A stretch of 7,220 nucleotides of DNA. Origin: Treponema sp. GTDB taxonomy: Bacteria; Spirochaetota; Spirochaetia; Treponematales; Breznakiellaceae. The notes under the pieces were generated by a model, which was not told where the DNA came from, did no database searches, and saw only the letters and a list, made by a program, of their open reading frames with translations. The translations under genes and the position numbers were made by a program. Location: NCBI GenBank assembly GCA_031270205.1, contig JAISYA010000088.1, forward strand, positions 1 through 7,220, given 5' to 3'. Below are positions 1 through 6,338 of this stretch, one piece after another; within the stretch, counting starts at the first letter, position 1; each line of letters opens with the position of its first letter.

Positions 1-1913
1 TCAAAACCGCCCTCATAGCCCGGGCCCTGGGCGCAAGCCGGGGCCGGGTGCTGGAACGGGCGCGGAAGGAAGGCTGGCCCTCCGTCCGCCGGGGGAGATC
101 CTTTTTGTGGGTTGAATACCGCCTGCCCATGGACGTGCGGCTGGCCCTCGAAAACGCCGCACCGGGGCGGGAAGGCGGGCCTGAACAGGCGGCCCTTTCC
201 GGCGGGAACATCGCACGGGCTACCGAAAAGGAACGCGCCGCGGCTGTCGCCCGGGGCCTCCTTATCGCCGAATGGAAACAGGGCGGCCTGGGGAAAGAAG
301 ACTTCATCGCCGCCTATAACTCGGGAGCCACGGACCGCAGGATCTTCGGGGAACTGGGCCCCCTGTCCCTCCGCACCTTCTACCGCTGGATCCGGGAGTT
401 TTCCCGGAACGGGACGGGCGGCCTCGTGCCGCGGTACAGCGCCGCTTCCGGCGGCGCCGGCGAAAGCCTCAGCGCCGCGGAGAAAGCCCTCCTGGAACGG
501 TTCTACCTCAAAACCAGCCGTCCCACGATACAGAGCGCCTTCGAGCTTCTCAAACAAAACTACCCCGGCTCGGCGTGCTCGTACCATACCGCCCGGCGGT
601 ACCTGCGGAGCCTCCCGGAGGCCCTCACGGATTACTACCGGTTAGGAAAAACAGCCTTTACCAACAAGCACCAGCCCTATATGGACCAGAACGTCTGGAA
701 GTACCGGAGCCTGGACGCGGTCGTCTCTGACCACCACTGCCTGGACTGCGTGGTCACGTACCGGGGGAAGCTCGTACGGCCCTGGGTTACCACCATGCAG
801 GACTACCGGAGCGGGATGGTACTGGGCTGGTGCCCGTCGGTGGCGCCTTCAAGCCTTTCCATTATCGCGGCCTATTACATGGCTGCCGTCGGGTACGGCA
901 TACCCCGGAAACTTGTCTTTGACAACGGCAAAGATTACCGCTCGGAGATCCTCAACGGGAAGACCGAAACGGTCAAAACCCGGACGCCCGAGGGCTGGGA
1001 CGAGGAGAAGGAGGTGTACATACAGGGGCTTTTCTCCCTCGCGGGCAGCGATGTTACCTTCACCCTGCCGTACAACGGGAAGTCCAAGGGGCGGCAGGAA
1101 CGGTACTACGGAATCCTGAAGGAATATTTCTCCAAGGGCATCGGGAGCTATATCGGCGGGGACGCCCGGGAGCGGCCGGAAGACACGGAACGGTACTTCC
1201 GGGCCGTCAACGGCATGGCGAAACGGAACGACCTGCCTTCCTGGGAAGAAGCCGTTGAGGCCCTGGGCGCCGTGATCGCCTATATCAACAACGACGTTCC
1301 TTCCAACGGCAAAGGCATGGACGGCAAAACCCGGGAGCGGGTCTTCACGGAGAACCTTCCTGCGGACGTGCGCCGGGCGGACCGCGAGGCGCTCAGGCTC
1401 GCCCTTTCAAAGGGGGAACTGCGCCGGGTGAAGAACAATACGGTCGAGATAAACAAGGTTCCGTACTACCACGAAGACCTCATCCGGTATTCCGGACGGC
1501 AGGTCATAGTGCGCTCCATGCTCGCCGCCGACGGGGAGGTCATGATCTGCGGCCTTGACGGAAGGTTCCTGTTCAACGCGAAAGCGGATTACTTCTTTGA
1601 GGACGGAGACCTGGACGCCGCCGCGGCGCGGCTCCGGGGCGCGCAGAAACGGAACCTGCTGCGCCTGGCCGAGATGGGCGCCGGGGAGGTTAAGGCGGCG
1701 CCGGAATACGAGACCATGGTACAGGTGGCGCTGAACAAATACCGGCAGGCGGAGCCGGTGGACATCAACGGCTGCCTTGGGGGGCCTGAAGAAACGCTCC
1801 CCCTGGCCGCCGGGGCGGAACACCAGACAACAAAGAATGAGCCGTCGGCTCAAAACAAACCGAAGCGGGCGCTCAAAAGTCCGCTGGACGCGAAACCGGA
1901 GGATTATGCATGA
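1..1913 (+). CDS. Mu A-like DDE transposase (5' partial)
   Basis: DDE recombinase that binds the phage ends, nicks them and joins them to target DNA in replicative transposition. The frame is open from base 3 to the TGA at 1911-1913, at least 636 residues against 663 in Mu A. The GTG at 48 is an internal codon, not the start: the 15 upstream codons read KTALIARALGASRGR and join 'ERARKEGWP', which looks like the end of the N-terminal Mu-type DNA-binding HTH. Counting the GTG as residue 1, a second DNA-binding region (I-beta/I-gamma type) covers about 60-195. The catalytic core has D228 ('SDHHCLDCVV'), D292 ('KLVFDNGKDY') and E351 ('KGRQERYYG'), aligning by eye with Mu A D269, D336 and E392. 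A C-terminal Mu-type beta-barrel follows at about 430-515, then a charged tail that in Mu A contacts MuB and ClpX. Its stop overlaps the next start (ATGA), so translation is coupled to MuB. All three catalytic residues are present, so it is probably active. Confidence 0.95.
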   Translation, partial: KTALIARALGASRGRVLERARKEGWPSVRRGRSFLWVEYRLPMDVRLALENAAPGREGGPEQAALSGGNIARATEKERAAAVARGLLIAEWKQGGLGKEDFIAAYNSGATDRRIFGELGPLSLRTFYRWIREFSRNGTGGLVPRYSAASGGAGESLSAAEKALLERFYLKTSRPTIQSAFELLKQNYPGSACSYHTARRYLRSLPEALTDYYRLGKTAFTNKHQPYMDQNVWKYRSLDAVVSDHHCLDCVVTYRGKLVRPWVTTMQDYRSGMVLGWCPSVAPSSLSIIAAYYMAAVGYGIPRKLVFDNGKDYRSEILNGKTETVKTRTPEGWDEEKEVYIQGLFSLAGSDVTFTLPYNGKSKGRQERYYGILKEYFSKGIGSYIGGDARERPEDTERYFRAVNGMAKRNDLPSWEEAVEALGAVIAYINNDVPSNGKGMDGKTRERVFTENLPADVRRADREALRLALSKGELRRVKNNTVEINKVPYYHEDLIRYSGRQVIVRSMLAADGEVMICGLDGRFLFNAKADYFFEDGDLDAAAARLRGAQKRNLLRLAEMGAGEVKAAPEYETMVQVALNKYRQAEPVDINGCLGGPEETLPLAAGAEHQTTKNEPSAQNKPKRALKSPLDAKPEDYA

Positions 1914-2821
1914 ACCAGCAGATTAAAGGACGCCTTGACGAAACCCTGGAGAAGTACGGCATCAGCCAGAACAGGGCCGCCAGGGACATCGGCTATTCCT
2001 CGCCTGTCCTGAGCGATTACCGGAACAACAAATATTCCGGCGACGTGGAAAGCCTGGAGGAAGCTATTATCAAATGGATAGGGCGTACCGAGCAGGCGCA
2101 CGCCCGGAAGAAGGTTCAGGTGGTGGAGACCGAGCAGTTAAGGCGGATAGTCAACGCCATCGCCATGGCCCACGCCGAGGGGGACATCGCCCTCATCGTG
2201 GACGACGCCGGGGGAGGCAAGACCACCGCGGCCAGGTACTACGCCGAGGAGAACCCCAGGACCACGGTTTACATCGACGTGGTGAAGGGGATGAACGCCA
2301 GGTCCCTGGTTCTCGCCGTTGCCGAAAACATGGGCCTCGACACGGCGCGGGCCGGGCAGCAGGCGCTCGTCCGGAACGTGAGCGCCTCCCTGGCGGACCG
2401 GAACATGGTGGTGATCCTCGATGAGGCGGACTACCTGAAGGCGGACGCCCTGGAGTTCAGCCGGCGCCTGGTGAACGATCTGGGGAAGAGCGGCCTGGTG
2501 CTGATCGGCCTCCCCCGGCTTACGGGAACCATCCAGAACCTCAGGAACGACCACCGGCAGCTTGAAAGCCGCATCGGCGTGTACCTGCCCCTGTCGGGGC
2601 TTACCGAAAAGGACGCCGGGAAGATCGCCCGGTCGGTGTGGCCCGACGTAAGCGGCGAGGTTGTTGACGCCATGCACCGGATAAGCCGGACGGACGCGCG
2701 GCAGTTCGTGAAGATCATTGAACGGGCCCGGAACGTCATGGCGCTGAACAAACTCCAGGCCGTTGATCTGGACGTGGTGGAGAAGGCGGCCGCGCTGGTC
2801 ATCCGCCGGAAATGGAGGTAA
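1910..2821 (+). CDS. Mu B-like AAA+ ATPase, target-DNA activator
   Basis: Homologue of phage Mu B, an ATP-dependent DNA-binding protein that captures target DNA, stimulates the transposase and gives target immunity. It has 303 residues, close to Mu B (about 312). Residues about 8-58 form an XRE-like helix-turn-helix ('ISQNRAARDIGYSSPVLSDY'), as in Mu B. The AAA+ domain has a Walker A-like loop at 98-105 (DDAGGGKT), Walker B at 167-172 (VVILDE), a sensor-1-like strand at 196-201 and a candidate arginine finger at R221. Residues about 230-303 are the helical C-terminal domain. The first glycine of the classical GxxxxGK[ST] loop is Asp98 here; the lysine and threonine that contact phosphate and Mg are kept. 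The start overlaps the transposase stop by four bases, with GGAGG at 1898-1902, seven bases upstream. Confidence 0.93.
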   Translation: MNQQIKGRLDETLEKYGISQNRAARDIGYSSPVLSDYRNNKYSGDVESLEEAIIKWIGRTEQAHARKKVQVVETEQLRRIVNAIAMAHAEGDIALIVDDAGGGKTTAARYYAEENPRTTVYIDVVKGMNARSLVLAVAENMGLDTARAGQQALVRNVSASLADRNMVVILDEADYLKADALEFSRRLVNDLGKSGLVLIGLPRLTGTIQNLRNDHRQLESRIGVYLPLSGLTEKDAGKIARSVWPDVSGEVVDAMHRISRTDARQFVKIIERARNVMALNKLQAVDLDVVEKAAALVIRRKWR

Positions 2822-2824
2822 GGG

Positions 2825-3022
2825 ATGGCGATAGTTACGGCGGAAGATTTTTACCAGGCCGTCAGGGTGATGCGGGAAGCGCAGAAGTATTACTTCGAGA
2901 CCAAATCGCCTATGGCCCTGAACACGGCCAAACGGCGCGAGGACGAGGTAGACCGGTTCATTAAGAGCCGGGAGCGGCGCCTTGCTGACCGGAAGCAGGG
3001 CAAGTTAATTGGAGGCGCGTGA
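2825..3022 (+). CDS. Small phage protein of unknown function (65 aa)
   Basis: I do not recognise a named family. The protein is short, hydrophilic and probably all-helical, rich in Lys, Arg and Glu (about residues 8-55), with no Cys, membrane segment or signal peptide. The pattern 'VMREAQKYYFETKSP' followed by a charged helix resembles small helical proteins found near gam or DUF-type genes in Mu-like phages, but this is only an impression. GGAGG at 2814-2818, six bases before the ATG, overlaps the end of the MuB gene, and the stop overlaps the next start (TGATG). In Mu the gene directly after B is kil; position is the only link here, and I see no sequence support for a kil function. The translation signals make the gene itself likely. 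Confidence 0.75.
   Translation: MAIVTAEDFYQAVRVMREAQKYYFETKSPMALNTAKRREDEVDRFIKSRERRLADRKQGKLIGGA
3011..3015 (+). promoter_or_regulatory. Shine-Dalgarno deciding the start at 3022
   Basis: GGAGG lies six bases before the ATG at 3022. The GTG at 3019 would have a spacing of only three, and the ATG at 3028 twelve. The start at 3022 is therefore preferred. Confidence 0.7.
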
Positions 3023-3918
3023 TGGGTATGCTTTTTTATGACGATGCCGGGGCGAAGGCGTTTGTCTCCAAAGGGATCGCTTCGAACGACCATACCTGGT
3101 TTACCGTCAGGCAGATCGGGGGCAAAGGGGAACACCGGATAAAAACTAAATTTTTACCCGTCAGAAAAACTGCCGCCGAAGCGGAGGCGGATCTCCGGGC
3201 CTACGCAAAAAAGAAAGGGTGGCGGGAAGAGGCGGCCCCCCCGGGAAGGCCGGAAACGGATGGCGGCGGGGCTTCCCGCGGGGACGAGCCGCCGTCCCTT
3301 CCGCTTCCGGCGGAAGTTCCTCCGGACGAAATCACGGCGGTAAACGCCCTGCACAAAAAATTCGCCCTTGCCATGAAAAAAGGCGCGCTGTTTGCCTTTG
3401 AGATCGGAAAACGCCTCAGGGAGATATGGGGTCAACTGGAAGATTGCGAAGGCTGGCCCGGCTGGTGCAGGGAACATCTTGACTTCGACGTGGGTACCGC
3501 AAACCGCTATCTGCGGGTTTATGAGAACTTCAAGGACAACCCCAGGGCCCTGGCGGGGATGACGGCGGCGGGCGCCGTGAAGTTCCTCTCCGCCCCCGGG
3601 GACAAGACGCCCGCGGCGTCCGAAAGCGAAACCGCGGACAAACAGCGGGAACTGCCCTGGGAACCCTATTTCGAGCTGCCTCCCCTGTCCCGGGAGGTAA
3701 AACTCAACAACTACCGCTTCGAGGCCCCCAACAGCCACGAGCTTTACCTTATCCGGCGGGGCCTTAACTACCCGGTGAAAATCGCCGAAGTCCTCGCGCC
3801 TGAAGACCGGCGGCTGAAAACGGCCCGCAAGGGAATGCTCGAAGCCGTTCAGGCGGCGCTGGAACAATACTACCAGGAAGTGGAACGCGTTGAAACATTG
3901 GAGGGAAACAAAAAATGA
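3022..3918 (+). CDS. DUF3102-containing phage protein
   Basis: Protein of 298 residues, start chosen at ATG 3022 because GGAGG is six bases upstream (GTG 3019 and ATG 3028 fit less well). Three parts are visible. Residues 1-70 are a compact, unrecognised domain ('HTWFTVRQIGGKGEHRI') ending in a basic helix. Residues 71-104 are a Pro/Gly/Glu-rich linker. Residues about 104-175 match the DUF3102 pattern: 'VNALHKKFALAMKKGALFAF', the turn 'EGWPGWCREHLDF' and 'GTANRYLRVYENF', which has the look of a helix-turn-helix. A further low-complexity stretch (195-210) leads to a C-terminal region (about 211-298) with strands and a long helix. DUF3102 proteins are common in phages and plasmids and are thought to bind DNA, but no reaction is established. 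The gene overlaps the 65-residue gene before it (TGATG) and the small gene after it (ATGA). It occupies the place where many Mu-like phages carry gam, but does not resemble Gam. Confidence 0.85.
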   Translation: MGMLFYDDAGAKAFVSKGIASNDHTWFTVRQIGGKGEHRIKTKFLPVRKTAAEAEADLRAYAKKKGWREEAAPPGRPETDGGGASRGDEPPSLPLPAEVPPDEITAVNALHKKFALAMKKGALFAFEIGKRLREIWGQLEDCEGWPGWCREHLDFDVGTANRYLRVYENFKDNPRALAGMTAAGAVKFLSAPGDKTPAASESETADKQRELPWEPYFELPPLSREVKLNNYRFEAPNSHELYLIRRGLNYPVKIAEVLAPEDRRLKTARKGMLEAVQAALEQYYQEVERVETLEGNKK

Positions 3919-4139
3919 CCTATTTACGATTAAGCCGGGACGGCTACGTCCGCCTGGCGCGGCAGGTTCAGGAACTGGAAGAGGCGGCTGACCGGGGGAT
4001 AGCCAACCCTGACGCCGCTGAAGCGTGCATCGGGGACATCCGCACGGGGCTTTTCCGCCTGAGGCAGATCATTGATACCGGCGACGCAATTACGGCGTTC
4101 AGCACGGGAAGGGACCCGCTGGGCCCCGGAGCGGCGTAA
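3915..4139 (+). CDS. Small hypothetical phage protein (74 aa)
   Basis: No family recognised. It has an N-terminal basic strand ('YLRLSRDGYVRLARQ') leading into an acidic helix ('VQELEEAADRG') and a second helix ('CIGDIRTGLFRLRQIIDTGD'), so it is probably a small helical cytoplasmic protein, with a flexible Gly/Pro end. There is no membrane segment. The ATG overlaps the stop of the DUF3102 gene (ATGA). GGAGGG at 3900-3905 lies nine bases upstream. The coupling and the good ribosome site support it as a true gene. Its function is unknown. Confidence 0.75.
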   Translation: MTYLRLSRDGYVRLARQVQELEEAADRGIANPDAAEACIGDIRTGLFRLRQIIDTGDAITAFSTGRDPLGPGAA

Positions 4140-4163
4140 GCCGCATATATCAGGAGGTTACTT

Positions 4164-4763
4164 ATGGACAAAGAGTACATGACCGACAGCCAGGGCCGGC
4201 AGGTGCCGGCGGAACTGGTAAAAGAGATCGACAAGCTGCGGGACCAGACGGTCCGCAGGATTGCCGATGAAGCGATGAAGATGAAGGACATTCTGGCGGC
4301 CTTCAAACAGCATATCCGCGACGACATCTACGCCTTCGCGGAGCTTTCGGCGAACCAGTACGGCAGGTCCTGGGGCGGGAAGAAGGGGAACATCACCCTC
4401 TCCACCTTTGACGGCAGGTACCGGCTTATCGTGGCTATGAACGACCAGATCGTGTTTGACGAGCGGCTCCAGGTGGCCCGGGAAATCATCGGGGGCTGCC
4501 TGGACAAATGGAGCGACGGCGCCCGGCCCGAAATACGGATGCTGGTCAACGACGCCTTCCAGGTGGACAAGGCCGGGAAGATCAGCACCGCCCGGGTACT
4601 GGGCCTGCGCCGCCTTGAGATACACGACGCCGACTGGCAGAAGGCCATGCGGGCCATCACCGAAAGCATACAGGTTTCCGGGAGCAAACGGTACCTCCGG
4701 TTTTATGAACGGAACGAACAGGGGGAATACGTGCAGATACCCCTGGACGTGGCGGCGTTGTAA
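4164..4763 (+). CDS. DUF3164 family phage protein
   Basis: Protein of 199 residues matching DUF3164, a family nearly restricted to Mu-like and related phage early regions. Visible signatures: an N-terminal 'YMTDSQGRQVPAELV' segment, a long helical part (about 18-60), the glycine-rich 'SWGGKKGNITLSTFDGRYRL' (about 70-92), a helical segment with 'QVAREIIGGCLDKW' (about 107-125), and the C-terminal 'RRLEIHDADWQKAMRAI' with 'SKRYLRFYER' (about 150-186). The length is normal for the family and the domain fills the whole protein. The biochemical role is not known. AGGAGG at 4152-4157 is six bases before the ATG. A 24-base gap precedes it, the widest before the window's final gap, and holds nothing beyond the ribosome site. 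Confidence 0.92.
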   Translation: MDKEYMTDSQGRQVPAELVKEIDKLRDQTVRRIADEAMKMKDILAAFKQHIRDDIYAFAELSANQYGRSWGGKKGNITLSTFDGRYRLIVAMNDQIVFDERLQVAREIIGGCLDKWSDGARPEIRMLVNDAFQVDKAGKISTARVLGLRRLEIHDADWQKAMRAITESIQVSGSKRYLRFYERNEQGEYVQIPLDVAAL

Positions 4764-4768
4764 GGGGG
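4764..4768 (+). promoter_or_regulatory. Shine-Dalgarno supporting the GTG start at 4774
   Basis: The run GGGGG, just after the stop of the DUF3164 gene, sits five bases before GTG 4774. It is a less ideal site than the others but correctly placed, and it supports a separate small gene rather than a longer reading frame. Confidence 0.5.
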
Positions 4769-4773
4769 AAACC

Positions 4774-4998
4774 GTGAAGAACAAACTATCGGACCTTAAC
4801 AACCATCTGTTCGAGCAGCTTGAACGGCTGCACGACGACGACCTTGTGGGAGAGGATCTCACCCGCGAGATAAGCCGGGCGCAGGCCATGTGCCATGTCG
4901 CCGGGCAGATTATAAGCAACGGACGGCTGGTGCTGGACGCGTCGAAGGCGGCTGACGAGTTTCCGGGAGTCGGGAAAGCGCCGTTATTGCTGGGGTAG
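4774..4998 (+). CDS. Small conserved Mu-like phage protein (74 aa, GTG start)
   Basis: Helical protein beginning KNKLSDLNNHLFEQLERL and ending in a Pro/Gly/Leu tail. The 'LSDLNNHLFEQLERL ... DLTREISRAQAMCHVAGQI ... NGRLVLDA' pattern is one I recognise from small conserved proteins in Mu-like phages; no function is assigned to the family. The gene sits in a frame open from 4456, but upstream codons there are a shadow of the DUF3164 gene (Pro/Trp/Arg-rich, low quality). The family similarity begins exactly at GTG 4774, which has GGGGG five bases upstream and lies 11 bases after the DUF3164 stop. In this phage group the family often lies in the same neighbourhood as DUF3164, which supports the call. 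Confidence 0.85.
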   Translation: MKNKLSDLNNHLFEQLERLHDDDLVGEDLTREISRAQAMCHVAGQIISNGRLVLDASKAADEFPGVGKAPLLLG

Positions 4999-5002
4999 GC
5001 CC

Positions 5003-5662
5003 GTGGGCAAGCGTATGCGTGCCCCGCCGCACAAGTACACCGCGGCGGAGATTCGGTTTCTCGAAAAGAAGGTTGCCGGGCGGAGTTATGCCGAACTGAC
5101 GGAACTGTTCAACCGGCGCTTCGGGCTTTCGTTTACCGTGGACCGCCTTCGTGGCGCACTGGGCCGGTTCGGCCTCAGCAACGGCCGGGACTGCCGTTTC
5201 CGTCCCGGCCGCATCTCTTACAACAAAGGGAAAAAGGGGTACTGCGCACCTGGTAGTGAAAAAGGATGGTTCAAGCCCGGACATATGCCCTCAAGTACCT
5301 GGCGGCCTGTGGGAACGGAGGTCATAGACCGCGACGGGTATGTGAAGGTAAAAACCCGCAATCCCAGAACCTGGAAATTCAAACACCGGGTAATTTGGGA
5401 AAGGGCGCACGGGAAAATCCCCCGGGGGCACGTGGTTATCTTTGCTGACGGGAACAGGCTGAACACGAACCTGGACAACCTGCTCCTGGTTTCCCGGAAA
5501 GAGCTTGTGGTGATGAACAAGCAGGGGCTTATTTCCGCTGACGGGGGTTTGACCAAAGCCGGCAGGATGATTGCGGATATAAAAATACTGATAGCCGAAC
5601 GCAAACGCGGGGCTAAAAAACGAAAAAACCCGCAAAGGAGGAAAAAGGATGGAGAATATTGA
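5003..5662 (+). CDS. HNH endonuclease with N-terminal DNA-binding region
   Basis: Probable metal-dependent DNA endonuclease of 219 residues. Residues about 10-62 ('KYTAAEIRFLEKKVAGRSYA', 'FTVDRLRGALGRFGLSNGR') resemble the HTH region seen at the start of many phage HNH proteins. Residues 66-95 carry the repeated 'FRPGRISYNKGKKG' and 'GWFKPGH' motifs, then 'RPVGTEVIDRDGYVKVK'. The HNH core is about 125-168: H128 ('KFKHRVIWE'), H143 ('GHVVIFADGN'), N151 and N159 ('DNLLLVSRKE'). The C-terminal 40 residues are strongly basic. The start is GTG 5003, with GGGG at 4992-4995 seven bases upstream; ATG 5015 is possible but lacks a good site. Its end overlaps the DUF2786 start by 14 bases. Such genes are common passengers in phage operons and can be free-standing mobile endonucleases; in this place it could also act in packaging or against rival DNA. 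No intron or split gene is visible next to it. Confidence 0.9.
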   Translation: MGKRMRAPPHKYTAAEIRFLEKKVAGRSYAELTELFNRRFGLSFTVDRLRGALGRFGLSNGRDCRFRPGRISYNKGKKGYCAPGSEKGWFKPGHMPSSTWRPVGTEVIDRDGYVKVKTRNPRTWKFKHRVIWERAHGKIPRGHVVIFADGNRLNTNLDNLLLVSRKELVVMNKQGLISADGGLTKAGRMIADIKILIAERKRGAKKRKNPQRRKKDGEY

Positions 5663-6338
5663 AAATATCAAGCGCAAGATAAAGAAGCTTTTTGCGCTTT
5701 CGGCATCGTCAAACCCAAATGAAGCGGCGGCGGCGCTGCAAAAGGCGCAGACGATCATGCGGGAGTATTCGATAAACATGAGCGCCGCCGACCTGTTGAA
5801 TTTTGAGCGGGTGGAAGTAAAAACCGGCAGCCGCGGACGTCATGCACCGCCGCACGAATCACGCTTGATGAAAGCCGTTGCTGAAGCGTTTGGATGCCGC
5901 CGGGCATACGGCTATACCGACGGCGAAGGTTTTTACAAAGTTCACGATTTTATCGGTCCGAAACATCGTGTTCAGATAGCCTCGTATATTGCAACGGTGC
6001 TCCTGCGAAAATTGCGGCGGGAAAGGGCCGCATATATAAAATCCCTGTATCGGGTACGCAAGCGGTATACCAAGGTATGCAGGGCGGACGAATTTTGTTC
6101 AGGCTGGGTGTGTGGGGTTTGCGGGAAACTAGCTGCGGCGAAAGTCAATCCTGAAGAAGAAAAGGCGCTTGATGATTACGAGCGGTCCCTCGGATGGACA
6201 GGGCGCAAGATGGCAAGCCCGAGAAGCAGTAAAAACGATAACGATTGGGGGAGTGGTTACCGGTCCGGGAAAAATGTCGAGATACGGGGCGGAGTAGGCG
6301 CTTTCAGTGAAAGACCGTCTATAGGGGCCCCCTTATGA
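5649..6338 (+). CDS. DUF2786 family phage protein
   Basis: Protein of 229 residues. Residues 4-43 match DUF2786: 'IKRKIKKLFALSASSNPNEA' followed by 'AALQKAQTIMREYSI', the family's typical helical pair. Residues about 65-190 match the C-terminal region often attached to it in phages (DUF7168 type): 'PHESRLMKAVAEAFGCR', 'FIGPKHRVQIASYIATVLLR', 'DEFCSGWVCGVCGKLA' and 'ALDDYERSLGW'. The end is a Gly/Ser-rich tail. The function is unknown. Four cysteines, C144, C150, C155 and C158, form a C-x5-C-x4-C-x2-C cluster that could hold a metal; this is inference. AGGAGG at 5636-5641 lies seven bases before the ATG, inside the HNH gene. G+C is about 54-55% by hand count over 5701-6300, lower than the transposition genes (about 66% over 2221-2460), which hints at a separate origin. 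Confidence 0.88.
   Translation: MENIENIKRKIKKLFALSASSNPNEAAAALQKAQTIMREYSINMSAADLLNFERVEVKTGSRGRHAPPHESRLMKAVAEAFGCRRAYGYTDGEGFYKVHDFIGPKHRVQIASYIATVLLRKLRRERAAYIKSLYRVRKRYTKVCRADEFCSGWVCGVCGKLAAAKVNPEEEKALDDYERSLGWTGRKMASPRSSKNDNDWGSGYRSGKNVEIRGGVGAFSERPSIGAPL

Noticed and set aside
451..470. GC-rich palindrome (CCGGCGGCGCCGG)
   Set aside because: It lies within transposase codons for Gly/Ala and is expected by chance in such GC-rich coding sequence.
112..645. Plus-strand ORF of 177 residues inside the transposase
   Set aside because: Pro/Ser/Arg-rich alternate-frame shadow of the transposase; stop-free only because of high G+C.
2138..2802. Minus-strand ORFs opposite MuB
   Set aside because: They mirror the MuB coding frame; His/Pro/Val-rich composition is typical of antisense reading and no domain is visible.
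3154..3867. Minus-strand ORF of 237 residues
   Set aside because: It is antisense to the DUF3102 gene, rich in Phe, Arg and Gly from reverse reading, with no recognisable motif.
4456..4773. Upstream extension of the small gene ending at 4998
   Set aside because: It is fully shadowed by the DUF3164 gene in another frame, is Pro/Trp/Arg-rich and has no good ribosome site; family similarity starts at 4774.
4158..4919. Minus-strand ORF of 253 residues
   Set aside because: It lies antisense to the well-supported DUF3164 gene and its neighbour, its composition is that of a GC-rich shadow, and no domain is recognised.
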